Position numbers and translations under genes: made by a program. A model generated the notes under the pieces. The model was given only the letters and a program-made list of their open reading frames with translations, was not told where the DNA came from and searched no databases. From the NCBI GenBank assembly GCA_019022495.1, contig JAFEKR010000010.1:930001-994000 (forward strand): DNA of 64,000 nucleotides, in the 5' to 3' direction. The stretch comes from Epichloe hybrida (Eukaryota > Ascomycota > Sordariomycetes > Hypocreales > Clavicipitaceae). Below, piece by piece: positions 1 to 10,399 of the stretch (position 1 is its first letter; each line of letters opens with the position of its first letter).

Positions 1-1029
1 CCATCAGCTCCCTGCGGCTCTCATGCACGGTCGAATAGCGGGAAAGAGACGAGGCGAGGCGAGGCGAGGCAGGAAAAAAACTAATAAGGATTGCGAGAGC
101 AGCCTGGTGACACAACAGCAGTGAAAGGCGAAGAAGCACAAGCAGTGGAATTGATCACCTTTCCTGTGGGCTCCCGTGTCGACTCGGCTCCAGAAATCAA
201 ATGGGTGCTAAGAGAATAAAAAGACGGAAACAAAAACAAGCGTGTCAGCCGTTGAGCGGCCGTTGTGTTTGCGAATCGCTTTTCGTTGTGGGATGGTGGT
301 TGAGAAGTGAAGAAGGGAAAGAAAAAGAGAAAAGATGATGAATTTTAGTTCAGGCCTCTCCAGGTGTCAAAAGGGCGGCCAAGGAACTCCGCCTATGATG
401 GATGGGGAAAAAAAAGGTAAAAACACATAAAAAGTTCCTTATTAAGCAGGAAAAAGATGGAGCCCATGGCAGCCCAACAACCCAACAACACCAACACCGC
501 CTGCGCCTTGTGCCCAGCCACCTCATATGTGACGGGTTTTTCTCAGCCGCGCAGCGACCAATGGCAGGGGTGACTCGAGGAGTTACAATGAGCGGTGACC
601 AGCCCTGCTTACGGATCCGTATGAAGTTCCCAATCGACGACGAGGCGGCGGATGCCCAACCGCATGCATCAAATCCAAGTAATAATAAGTCCCTTCCAGA
701 AGCTTTGCAACGCCACCCACCCGCCACCACGACCCAGAGAGAGAGAGAGAGAGAGAGAGCGCGCCACAAGCAACCACCACCACAAACCCACCCGCCACGA
801 TGCCAATGGCCAGCACAGCATAGCATAATAACATCCCTCATTTACTCGCTCATCATCTTCAACCACCATCGGCGCATCGCCACCCCACGACAAGCATATA
901 ACCCAGCGCTCCCCAGACCGCATCGCATCGCATCGCGTCGCGAAACTCAAGCAGCCCTACTACCCCCCTTCCGACTCCATGAGGCTTCCATCCTGAAAGA
1001 GCCTACCCCTATCAAACATTCTACCCACA
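1..1029. other. Upstream region of the small membrane protein gene
   Basis: No convincing gene is visible. The stretch contains four copies of the pentamer GAGGC (51-70) and a GA dinucleotide run (736-759). A long open frame runs from 402 on the plus strand, but its first 200 codons are low-complexity (His/Pro/Arg-rich) and lack domain-like sequence. I read this as 5' UTR and promoter of the gene starting at 1030. Confidence 0.5.
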
Positions 1030-1532
1030 ATGTTCTGCCTCAGAAGGTAAACGCCCCCCTTCCCGCCCCCAAAAGAATAAAAATAAAAACCACCCCCCAA
1101 ACGCATTCTCTAGCTAATAAGTCTCCTTCTCGCAGCTGGCTCACCCTCCTCTTCATCCCGACCAACGCCTCCCCCGCCTTCATCTTCCTCTTCTTCATCT
1201 GCACCTACTTCCTCAACCGGCCCTGCGTCTACTGCTCGATCCTCCTCCTCGTCCTCTTCTTCACCTCGTGCAACTGGTCCGACCGATGCTTCTTCGACTT
1301 CCGCAGCAACTGGTTTCTCCCGAGGCCGAGCACGTCGGACAGCACGGCACTGTTCAACGCCACCATGATGGACATGGCGAATTCCACGGCAAAGGCCTTG
1401 GCCAGCGCTGCCGTGGACGACATGTCGGCCAGGAGGGCCGAGTGGACTGGTGTGGGAGTCGAGTGGTTGAGGACGTTTTTGGGCAAGAGGGAATGGAGGA
1501 TCGACTGCATGGATATTTCTATTCAATTATGA
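1030..1532 (+). CDS. Small two-helix membrane protein, unknown function
   Basis: Two exons, 1030-1046 and 1136-1532, give 137 residues. The donor GTAAAC at 1047 and the acceptor CGCAG ending at 1135 join a five-codon first exon to the frame carrying the hydrophobic core. Residues about 7-31 and 37-53 are strongly hydrophobic (LTLLFIP..., then CSILLLVLFFTSC) and probably form two membrane helices. A soluble tail of about 80 residues follows, with a helical Ala-rich stretch (MANSTAKALASAAVDD). I recognise no family. Short membrane-proximal Cys residues could be lipidated or disulfide-bonded; that is inference. The micro-exon start is the least certain part. If it is wrong, translation would start in the long upstream frame. 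Confidence 0.6.
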
Positions 1533-1924
1533 AGGGCGGGAAGGGGGGGGGGAGCTGCGTGCTCCTTCATAGTCTGCAGGGAACTCTGATACAATAGCGT
1601 GTAAATCTTAACCTCTTCAATCATTCAATAAACTGAGCGTTTGCGTATGAACGAACTTGCACAACTGGTTGGTACGGAGTACATTGGCACATTCAACGTT
1701 TCGATGAGGCACACTGCGGGTATAGTAAATGTCGTATTGTGTATGTATATATCTTGTCTTCATTCTAAATTACATACATTCTGTCCAATTCCACCCAAGT
1801 ATTCGGAATCCAATCAATCCCATGTCAGGCGCTTGCTCGCATAGGTCGCAGTCATGCCGTGTCGTCGTCATGTCAAGCACAAGAAAAGGCCAAGTCGTCA
1901 ATCCCCCCCTCAGCAGTGTTGCCA
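1533..1924. other. Intergenic region between convergent genes
   Basis: This holds the 3' ends of the small membrane gene (+) and the large minus-strand gene. It contains one perfect TACGGAGTA motif (1673-1681) and an AATAAA-like string near 1627. No gene is seen. Confidence 0.5.
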
Positions 1925-4219
1925 TCACAGTTCTTCGACCAGACCTGCGGCAATATCATCCTCTGTTCGCGCGCCCGAGTCGTCCACAGACTGCTCCTCT
2001 GGTACCACGTCTTCAATCACCGCCGCTTTGGTGGGTACCGTTTCAACAGTGACTGTCTCGAACATCGTTTCTGTAACAGTAGCAGTGAAAGCCTCCAGGG
2101 TGAATGTGCTCACCAACTCCACGGTACTGGTGGGGACATTCTTCAACGACATCTCAGCCACCTCCAAGGCCCTAGCGCAGGCGGCACACGCATCCGTTGG
2201 TGCCGGCATGCTTTGTTGGTGTGTGACTTCTGTGGCTGCCCAGGCCCCATCAACAGGTTTCCCCATGTTTGCTTGGGACAGCGGTTCTACCCGAGTCTCG
2301 ACTGACGCCTGTGCCATTGATTCTGGAACAATCATATTCCCGGACGAAGGTCGATCCTGCGAGCCGCCACTTCTAGCCGCCAGCATCAGAACCAAGAGAC
2401 TCAGGAGTCCTATCATGAGATTCTTTTGGTCCTGCAAGAAAACCTTGACAGCTTCAAGGAATAGCTCTGGCAAGGATGCGCTCTCATTGATGCCCTTCTG
2501 TTCCTCATGTCGTTCCTCATTTCGCTCGAGAGCTTCCACGGAGGGTGAAGGGGGGCTTTCTCGTGGGCCGGCAAACTCAGAATGTTGAGGAGAGACAGTC
2601 GAGCTTTCGTCATGGGGCGGAGGGCCGTGGCCATATATTTCCCTCAGTCGCTCCTCATCTGCAGTCTGGCGATCGTCAACAAACGGCGAATTAGGCTCGG
2701 CAGTCATGTCGCGCTGAGGCGACGCTTCCACCTGGTCTGACACAAATGCCTGCTCCGCTTCCTCCCTGAGCTGCAGTTCCTCGTCAACCGCCGCGGCAGC
2801 GGCATCAGCAGCAGCCTCCTCTTCCATATCCAAGATCCTCTCTTGCTCGGCGGCCAGATGGACAAGCTCCTCCTGAAGTTTCGCATCGATGATGGGCTCC
2901 AGCTCCACGTCAACACGCTCCATTTCCTTCCAACAGGCCCCCCAAGCACCAGCACGCATCAATCCATTACTGGCATACACTTTGACCCGGAAGACCTTGC
3001 CAGTGCCAAGCGAATCGTACCTGATATTCGAATGGCAAGTCTTACACCAATGTGTCTTTTCAACTAGACTTTGACGTGCTGAGGGCTTTTCATCGTAGTT
3101 CTCTTCATCCTCGCTCTCTACATCTTCAGCCAAAGCCATCTCGTTGGCGGGACCCAGATAGTGACCGCACTCCAGGATTCGTGCCCTTCGCCTCAAAGGC
3201 AGCTCCAGAGTTTCTAGTAAACGCTCTTCTAGAACTTCATAATCGTTTTGGGGATGAGGCAGAAGAATGCCGCGATCGGCAATCGTATCGCCAGTACGGC
3301 CCTGCAGCTGCCTCCAGGAATCCCAAAGCGTCTTGCCCTCAGAACTCAGCTCACTGGGATGAGCATTGTCTAGGACATGACCCCACGGCCACCGAGAGGG
3401 CATCACCGTAACGTGCAGCAGTACCAGAGGCGGTGTGTTTCTCTTGAATCGAGGCGGTGTCTTTTTAGAAGAGTAGTGAGCCGACATACTGGGTGAGCCC
3501 AGTCGGGAAACCGTCGGTCTTGGTGTACGACGGCTTGAACGTGGGGATCCAACGACGGAAGCAGGCGGTGACGACATCTGCAACGCTTGAACAGAAGAGG
3601 GTGATCTGAAAGGAGGACGGGGCGTGCCCCGAACGGTCGGGACAAAACCCTCATCTTGTTCAAATTGCGGGATATCCGAAACTCGAGTGGACCGATTCTT
3701 CGCCGGTGAAATCTTCTGCTTGTCCGCCTCTGACACCGAGCCCATTGAGCTTCGAGGGCTGTTGTCGCTGAAGACGTCATCCTCATGTTCGTGATGAGAG
3801 CTGCTGTCTCCAGCGTCTTCTCCGTCGACCATGAGTTGCTCCCCGTTGCTTCCAGACACATGGCTTGAACCTGCTTCGTATTCGCCGCCAAATGACTGGC
3901 GGGGACTGTCGGTGTATGATCCAGCAGCAACAAAGGGTTTTTCCTCTTCTTCAACTGATGGCCCGCGCTTGGTGTCATCTACACCATTCGTTGCACCTGT
4001 TCCTCTGCGTGATACCGACTCTTCATTGTCCGCGTCAGGCTCCTCGTCAACGAAAGATTCGTTGTTCTGAGTTGTTCCATCGTCGGCTTCATCAGGAACT
4101 TCCTCAACGGTTGGCTGGAGGTCTTCCGTGTTCACCGCCAAACTCCCTTTTTCGACGTCAGGGGTGGCCATGTCGTCGACATGCAACTCCTCCGCTCCTA
4201 CAGCTTCCTTCTGATCCAT
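1925..4219 (-). CDS. Conserved tail-membrane protein ('pathway-specific nitrogen regulator' family)
   Basis: A single visible exon gives 764 residues when read from the first ATG at 4219. The N-terminal 250 residues are acidic and Ser/Pro-rich, hence probably disordered. A conserved core follows (VLLHVTVMP, RGILLPHPQNDYEVLEERLLE, ILECGHYLGP, WCKTC, NGLMRAGAWGACWKEMERVDVELEP). The CGH and CKTC cysteines could bind a metal. An Ala/Glu-rich coiled coil comes next, then one hydrophobic segment (about 600-618, LMIGLLSLLVLMLAA) and a tail of about 145 residues with Thr/Val repeats. I recall this layout from fungal proteins that databases name 'pathway-specific nitrogen regulator'. Nothing in it resembles a DNA-binding domain, so the name should not be read as function. 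The open frame extends upstream of 4219 to 4267 without an ATG; see findings for a possible 5' frame problem. Confidence 0.75.
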   Translation of the reverse strand: MDQKEAVGAEELHVDDMATPDVEKGSLAVNTEDLQPTVEEVPDEADDGTTQNNESFVDEEPDADNEESVSRRGTGATNGVDDTKRGPSVEEEEKPFVAAGSYTDSPRQSFGGEYEAGSSHVSGSNGEQLMVDGEDAGDSSSHHEHEDDVFSDNSPRSSMGSVSEADKQKISPAKNRSTRVSDIPQFEQDEGFVPTVRGTPRPPFRSPSSVQALQMSSPPASVVGSPRSSRRTPRPTVSRLGSPSMSAHYSSKKTPPRFKRNTPPLVLLHVTVMPSRWPWGHVLDNAHPSELSSEGKTLWDSWRQLQGRTGDTIADRGILLPHPQNDYEVLEERLLETLELPLRRRARILECGHYLGPANEMALAEDVESEDEENYDEKPSARQSLVEKTHWCKTCHSNIRYDSLGTGKVFRVKVYASNGLMRAGAWGACWKEMERVDVELEPIIDAKLQEELVHLAAEQERILDMEEEAAADAAAAAVDEELQLREEAEQAFVSDQVEASPQRDMTAEPNSPFVDDRQTADEERLREIYGHGPPPHDESSTVSPQHSEFAGPRESPPSPSVEALERNEERHEEQKGINESASLPELFLEAVKVFLQDQKNLMIGLLSLLVLMLAARSGGSQDRPSSGNMIVPESMAQASVETRVEPLSQANMGKPVDGAWAATEVTHQQSMPAPTDACAACARALEVAEMSLKNVPTSTVELVSTFTLEAFTATVTETMFETVTVETVPTKAAVIEDVVPEEQSVDDSGARTEDDIAAGLVEEL

Positions 4220-5315
4220 TTTGGGAAGAGGGTCATTCGTCTGATCGGTCGAACAGGATGGGGTCAATGTGTATGTCGAAGTCGAGGTTTTGACGGTGGT
4301 TTCGTCGTGGCATCAAGAAAGCGGAGACTTCAAGAAAGGAAGCTTTGTGCGGGTATCAGGCAGCTTAAAGGACAGATAGACAAGCCACCAGCCTTGAGAG
4401 AGAGAGAGAGGGTTCGCAAATGAGAATGGTAGTCCAGTAGAGGTCAAATTGGTAGTTTTGTCCAAGTTATGTGTGACCCACGACAAACAACGGGTGGTCG
4501 GTTGGGCTCGGGCGGCTGCTGCTGCTGGGCTTTGTTTACGTCTTGTTGCTAGGTCGACAGCCCAACAAGGTGTGGGGACCAACCGTCGACAAACTGGACG
4601 TCTTTGCAGCTTCATGTCATGACGTCGGCAGATGCTTATCATCAGTCGGATGTCAATTGAAGCAAGTCTCTTTACTTTCTTCTGTACACAATGTGAATCT
4701 GAAAGCCTCCAAATTTTTCATCTTGTGATTTGGCGCCTTGTCGCGGGGCTGGAATGTGGGATCTCCCGGGAACCATTCATGCTTGCGCCCGCCAGTCTGG
4801 TACGGCTGGAATGTTTACATTTGGCATTGAGCCGCGGTAGGATTCACAATGCACAATGCAGGCCCGATCAGTAACGTCTCTGGTCAATTTCGCGTCACAT
4901 GAGCACTTGGCAGCAGGTCATCGGGCGTATGCTACGCAAGCTGGACAGATGGCGATGAACGAAAGAAATTTCCGTCACAGTCCCAAATAATACACAATAC
5001 ACTGGCTCATACTCGACGCAATGTTGTTACAGTTCAGGGCGCTCGGTGTCCTGTCTTTTGCAATTTCTTGCGGTACAGTGTAGCAGCTGAACCAAGCAAT
5101 CTGGCATGTGTTCTGTGCCAGATCTCGCTTGTTCATCCTCATATGCCGCTCATAAGTCCATCATTACCCCAAATTCATTGCCAAACCCTGTGATCTTCTT
5201 ACAACATGGGACGACCCCGGCGAAAGACGATAAAGCTCGGTCTTCATATATATATATATATATAACAATTGAACCCAAGATTAACCAATCCCTCTCACAT
5301 GGATCCTGACATCAT
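4220..5315. other. Intergenic region with an AT microsatellite
   Basis: Promoter side of the 1925-4219 gene and 3' side of the small secreted protein gene. It contains a short GA run (4396-4410) and an AT dinucleotide tract (5246-5264). Frames here are short and unlike proteins. Confidence 0.5.
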
Positions 5316-5865
5316 CTACAGATCCTCGCAGAAGTCGGCGGTGACGGTGACAGTCTGAGTCTTGGTGGGTACAGGAGCAGTGGTAAGGACGGGAGTGATG
5401 CCCCAGCAGGCGCAGGCGGAGGAGTACTTGCCAGCCCCTTCGCAGGAAGAGGCATAAGCAGGGACGGCGGTGGGAGCCTCGGTAGCAGCGCGGTACTCGA
5501 GAGCACGCTTGGTCTTGGAGGCAGGCTCATCAGGATCGACGGTGACGGTAACGGTGACGGTACTACCAGGAGTTTTTTCAGCAGAGTCATTCAAGCCGCG
5601 TGTCCTCGGTCTCGAAGGAGACCATTCTGCAAGAGACGCCAAAGGAGCCCGGTGTGGTTATGGTGGAAACATACGTGGCATCAGGGACGATGGTGGTCTT
5701 CATGAAGTTGGAGCAGTCGGCCTGGCGGGAAGACAGAGGAGTGAGCCCATGGCGGGTGCCAGTAACCTGGCGAGCGCAGTTGTCACCACCGCATCGGCCA
5801 TCACGGGCGTCGACGGCGCCGGCAGCGGCAGCGGCGACCAAGGAAAGAATGACGGCGGCCTTCAT
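5316..5865 (-). CDS. Small secreted cysteine-containing protein
   Basis: Proposed exons 5675-5865 and 5316-5562 (minus strand) give 145 residues. The start MKAAVILSLVAAAAAGAVDA is a clear signal peptide, so the product should be secreted. The mature part has a first Cys pair (RCGGDNCARQ), a Thr/Val-rich linker (TVTVTVTVDPDEPAS) and a C-terminal CEGAG...YSSACACWGIT motif, a pattern common in small extracellular fungal proteins. The two halves lie in different frames. The donor GTATGT at 5674 and an acceptor TGGTAG ending at 5563 with a GCTGA branch restore one frame through a 112-nt intron. A 64-nt alternative ending in TTCGAG also restores the frame and would add about 16 residues. A frameshift instead of an intron is less likely. 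Role unknown; effector or wall-associated functions are only guesses. Confidence 0.65.
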
Positions 5866-7439
5866 GTTGAATGGTTCATGAGACGATGAAGAGTCTTCTA
5901 TCGAGAATGATCGGCGACTTGGTGTTAGTTTGCGAAGGAAGTTGTCTTTCGGCAAGTCGATGACCGAGCCAGGGGGTATAGAGGCAAGATTCGACGAGTA
6001 GCCGTCTCCAACCTATATATGAGGACAAGACTGACGAACTGACCACTACACCTTCTCTACCTATCCGGCCATTGGAAGGACCTTGGTATGGGGAAGGGCT
6101 CCATTTGATCCATGCCGTGTCTCTTGGCGGATTGCAGTCGAGTTGGCCGCATGCAAGATGCGACTTCAGCCTTTTTCAGCCTTGACTAGCCAGCTGCATT
6201 ATTGAAGACCGTGACAACGTCGAATTCGATGAGAGGCAAGGTCGGGGTATCCATGTTACATAGTACGCGTACGGAGTACGGAGTACTAGTAATAGTATTT
6301 TTGGCACAACACAATAGCTGTGCAGCTGTGGTACCGCGGCAGGTCGATGTGCGCCGGCTGGTGTGGTTCTCGCGAAAAGCCTTTGCTCTTTCATCAATGC
6401 TTATTTTAGCTGCGGGATCAGGTCGGGTCAGCCAGCCCTACATATTAAGAGGCAGGTTCATAATCCGAACTCGGTAAAAAAAGGCGATATCCACGGTCAG
6501 TTCCACGGAGGATTAATTGGTGAGAAAAGAAGGCATTTGACCTGGGGTCCCCTGGAAGTAAAGTTGGCGGGCTTTTATTACTCCGCATGCGCCGCACCGC
6601 CTGTTCTTCTTCTTCGGGGGGGGGGGGGGGGCGACGAAATCAAGTGGCGGCAAGCCCCCGGGTATTGTTTCGATTGTTTCGATTGTTTCGATTGTTTCGA
6701 TTGTTTTGATTGTCATTGTTTCCCATGCACATGCACTACCGTCGGCTGCGATCCGATTCTCTACGTTCTTGGCCGTCTTGTCTAAAGAGCAAACTCTAGC
6801 TGGTCGGTTCGTATGTATCAAAGAATCCGGTAGCCGAGCGCAAGCGCGGGGGAACCTGGGCTTGTACAGTGGGGTGTATGTACTACACCGCCTGCCGACC
6901 GGTTTGTTGAGCAGAACTTCCTCACCCCATCCCACCAACGCATCCCACCGACGGTTACGTACTTGAGCAATACGGAGAGGTTCCATCCAACAACAAGGCC
7001 CTTATTAGCGAAGACGGCAGCCTCTGCAGTGGCGGCAGCCGGATCGACACCCATAATATCTGCTGGAATCATTCAATGTCTCCCCACTCCAATTTGGGTG
7101 ATGCACGAGACGGGTAGGAAGCGAGATATGTTAACCCTCGTCGGGTTGAAGGCAAGAATCTGCGACCCGCGACAGGGCCCGACGTTTGACTGATGGTATT
7201 ACAAAGCGACCATAGAGTAGCCCCGCGTAATCAATCACTCGCTTGTCGGCCAAGTCAGAGGTGACGCGAACCCAACCGCAAGGATGAGAATATCACGGTG
7301 CAACGGGCGCTTTGTTACTCTTGTTTACGTGGGTTGTGCAGTCCTTCAACGACTCGGCCAACAAGAATGTGAAGAAGCATTGAAAACGACGGGCAACTTT
7401 GCAGGAGATCTCTGTCAGTGACATGGACTCTTGTATAGT
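5866..7439. other. Gene-poor intergenic region
   Basis: No gene is supported. The region contains two overlapping TACGGAGTA motifs (6270-6285), a 9-bp minisatellite (6664-6708) and a G12 homopolymer near 6618. Short frames (for example 6363-6785) read through these repeats and look random. Confidence 0.5.
6664..6708. repeat. 9-bp minisatellite (ATTGTTTCG)
   Basis: Five tandem units of ATTGTTTCG, the last with one change (TTTTG), followed by a partial unit. Intergenic. Confidence 0.9.
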
Positions 7440-8593
7440 GGCGTCTCATCCATGTCGCGTTTTCTGCGAATTGGCTGGCTGAATATGGATCGTGGAAGGT
7501 TTGTAAACGGCCCACGGTACTGTCCCGGGGTGGCTACCCTCTTCGATGGCATATTCCCACGTCGAATATACGAACATGCAAGCCATACAGTACAAGACAG
7601 TAAGGCGTAGAAGCTCACAGCCTTCGTCTGCAGCTGCCGCAGGGAGAGGCAGGCCGACGGCGTTGGAATCGAACGCGTGGATCAAGTCTCCCACGACCCC
7701 AACTTCCACAGGAGCAACCTGTCATGAGTGTCACTACAGCGCAGTATGAGGGCTTCGCGTGGCGCTGTCGCCGCATCATCTGTCACAGCACATCTGAACC
7801 TATCGAGATGCCAGCGTCATCCACGTACGGAGCGCACCCTTCCTCTTCGATATCGCCATGAGCGTCTATCCAGGTTCGGCAGCGACATTGATCGGAGCCA
7901 GCATCCCATCTCAAGAGAGACTCACAAAATTCAGCCGCTCGTCAGCAAAAAAAGCTGGTGTCCTGCCCTGGAGGTCAAAGTCTCGGGTCTTCTTTGTCGG
8001 ATCATTGCCAGTTAGCCAACCCCCTCCAATTGGCTCAAGAGAAGAAACGACAACTTGAGCACCAAAGTCGTAGCTCGTAAAAGGTGGCAAGTTTGACAGC
8101 AGCCAGCATGCCATCCGAACCTGCTCTCTTGGGGTCTCGCAGAGCAACTCCCATTTCCCGTATCTTACTATCAGCATATGTCGGAAGACGCTTGACCTTG
8201 AGCTGGGCGACCCTTTGGCAGGTACGAAGAGCAATAGAGTCCAAAATACTGAGCCTCCCTCGCAGTCCTCGCAAAAGAAGTGTGCAGGATGATGGCTGGG
8301 TGCGGGAGAACTGTGCTGCTTTTGGCTGGAACATGTTGGATTTGCGCATTGGTGAGTCGCGTTGAGCCAGATTTGTTCCCGCTGGTATCATCCTCCGCAC
8401 CCCAGACCGGCATTCCGGCATTGGCCACATACAGGTGTTTGTTTGTCGCACTTGACCCGTCAGCTTTTCTGGCAGGAGAAGAGGTGAATGGCTGGTGCAG
8501 GTAATAATAGGGACTACGGACGCGTTCTCACTCCCTTCTTGCGCCGGCGGCAAGTGCTGCGACCTTTTGATCGCCTCGGCACGCCAACACCAT
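7440..8593 (-). pseudogene. Decayed Zn(II)2Cys6 transcription factor
   Basis: On the minus strand, 8593-8532 reads (after a 1-nt slip just after ATG) GVGVPRRSKGRSTCRRRKKG, then a canonical intron (donor GTGAGA at 8531, CTGAC branch, acceptor TCAAG ending at 8451), then CDKQTPVCGQCRNAGLGCGG (8450-8391). Spacing from the second Cys onward is C-x6-C-x6-C-x2-C-x6-C, the Zn2Cys6 binuclear cluster of fungal regulators; the first Cys is replaced by Arg (CGC where TGC is expected). An in-frame TGA follows at 8390-8388. Downstream, pieces in shifted frames resemble the regulatory domain (TSFARTAREAQYFGLYCSSYLPKG; REMGVALRDPKRAGSDGMLAAVKL), with the segment between them missing. Weaker resemblance (GLPLPAAAADEGCELLRL) reaches about 7440. 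Lost Cys, stop, frameshifts and deletions together mark a dead gene. The 7440-8030 part is the least certain. Confidence 0.75.
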
Positions 8594-9169
8594 GTTGTGG
8601 GAGAGCGGACTGTGGTGAATCGGGACCTCGGGGGATCAGGGTATCCTACGGAAAGTTGTCGATTTGTTTTGTCTGGCTCCGTGCCAGCAACTTGGCACAT
8701 GGATCAATGGTCCCCCGAACCTGTCCATCAAGACACGCACGCCTTCGTAGGGGCGCCAACAAGCAAAGCTTCGCGAGCTGCTCCGTGATTTCCGACGGAG
8801 CTAAATTATACAACGTAACTTCTCTCGAATGAAAAGGGGGGGGGGGCCTGCCAGCCGGCAGCAAGGATTCTCCTCTCGCATGTGAGAATATCGAGCCACT
8901 TTGAAAACAATCAGGTGGTGCAGACCAACAAAAGAGAGGCACCTTCCAACAAACAGTCTCGACTTTGATGGTCCACGAGAGTGCGCGCAGTATCTATTGA
9001 TTCTTTATTTTCATTATTTATCATCATTTTTTTTTCAGGTTGGACCAGTCTCGGTTGGGACAAGGCACACCGCAGTCTGTCGGCCTCGAAATGACAGTTT
9101 GCAATTCAATTGCGGATGCCCACGTCGTCCCACGGGTCGTGGTAGTCTGGTAATAGATGCAGGGAGCAG

Positions 9170-9197
9170 CACATGGCACATGGCACATGGCACATGG
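9170..9197. repeat. 7-bp tandem repeat (CACATGG)x4
   Basis: Four perfect units in intergenic DNA. Confidence 0.9.
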
Positions 9198-9353
9198 ATG
9201 CGGCATGGGATGAAAACCATTGGGTACCTGCCGTCTGGGTTCTTTAGCAATCGAGCACTCCACTTGCATGAGCGGGCCCGCTGCTCCTGCCTACGCCAAG
9301 TGAGTTCTTGACAGGCAATGACAGCTGCCATGTTTTCCCACAAATGCCATACA

Positions 9354-9380
9354 GGTGGCACGGGTGGCACGGGTGGCACG
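9354..9380. repeat. 9-bp tandem repeat (GGTGGCACG)x3
   Basis: Three perfect units in intergenic DNA. Confidence 0.9.
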
Positions 9381-9625
9381 GTTGATTTCCCCCTGCCTTG
9401 CACACACGTCGATGGTTTTTTCTCTCAGCCTTTTTTTTTTTTTTCTACAAGTTTGGCCCCAGACCGCTGCGGCAGCCACGAATTGCTAGGCCGGGCAAGG
9501 GTGTCAGCGTCACTTTCAACGGACATCCATCATTTGCGCACGCAACCACGGACCGCGCTCCGTACCATTTCCATCAATTGAAAAAGGTCGGCAACCGGAC
9601 GCGCCTCCACTTGAACCGGCAGGAG

Positions 9626-9658
9626 GGTTCCAGGTTCCAGGTCCCAGGTCCCAGGTCC
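9626..9658. repeat. 7-bp tandem repeat (GGTTCCA/GGTCCCA)
   Basis: Two units GGTTCCA, then two units GGTCCCA and a partial one. The array has drifted by one base in a block, which suggests stepwise duplication. Confidence 0.85.
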
Positions 9659-10399
9659 AAAGCCCGTTGCAGGAACAAGGCGAACAAGGCGCGTTCTTTT
9701 CCCTCCTGTATGCTGAATGCGGGACATGGTCAATAAGTCCGAGCTGCCGGTGAGCCAATTCCAAATCACCCTGATGAGAAAGGCTGGAAAGGAAAGGGGA
9801 TTCACCCGCAATCGGCCAAGACGAGATGGTCTACGGAGTATGTAATCCGTAGTATCACGGCTATTAGCTGGAGGGGCCGCATGTCAACTCCCGCCTTGGC
9901 CACCCCCTGGCTACTTTTGTTGGCGTCTTTAGCCATGTCTGGCATAAATATAGACAACTCCCGTATTAATATGGATTACATAGAACCAACGCCCACGGAG
10001 AAGGGGAAAAAGAAATGGCATCGACGTCGAGGCCAGGGCACCCGTGCGGCACGGCATTTGCGTTGGCACTCACGTACAGTAGCATCGCCGGCAATTTGGC
10101 CGTCTTTCTCCTCCCTGCCCGTCTTCCCTCGTGCGGCTCGTGGTGGGGGGTTCGTTGCTCCCGGCCAGACATGCCGCGCTTCTAATATTTCTCCTCTCAG
10201 ATTGGAAGCGACTTGCTGCTCCTTTGTCATATTTAATTCCTCCATCACCCTCCTCCTCACCCTCACCCTCACCCCCGCCGTCAGCAATGATCTGATGAGT
10301 TGGATCTGGCGTCTTGTCGCAAGTCTGAGCTCGCATCGCCCTCCCCAGCGGGACAAGGGTTGGTTGGATGCAGTTTTGTGAAGCGTTGCCATCAGATCC

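Larger units (their letters stand above)
8594..10399. other. Gene-poor region with three minisatellites
   Basis: No gene is supported. Three different minisatellites lie within 500 bp (listed separately), with a G-run near 8836, a T-run near 9440 and one TACGGAGTA at 9832-9840. The last few hundred bases are the promoter of the receptor gene starting at 10400. Confidence 0.5.

Noticed and set aside
402..1029. Long plus-strand frame ahead of the small membrane protein
   Set aside because: Low-complexity His/Pro/Arg sequence with a GA repeat and no domain; a micro-exon start gives a cleaner protein.
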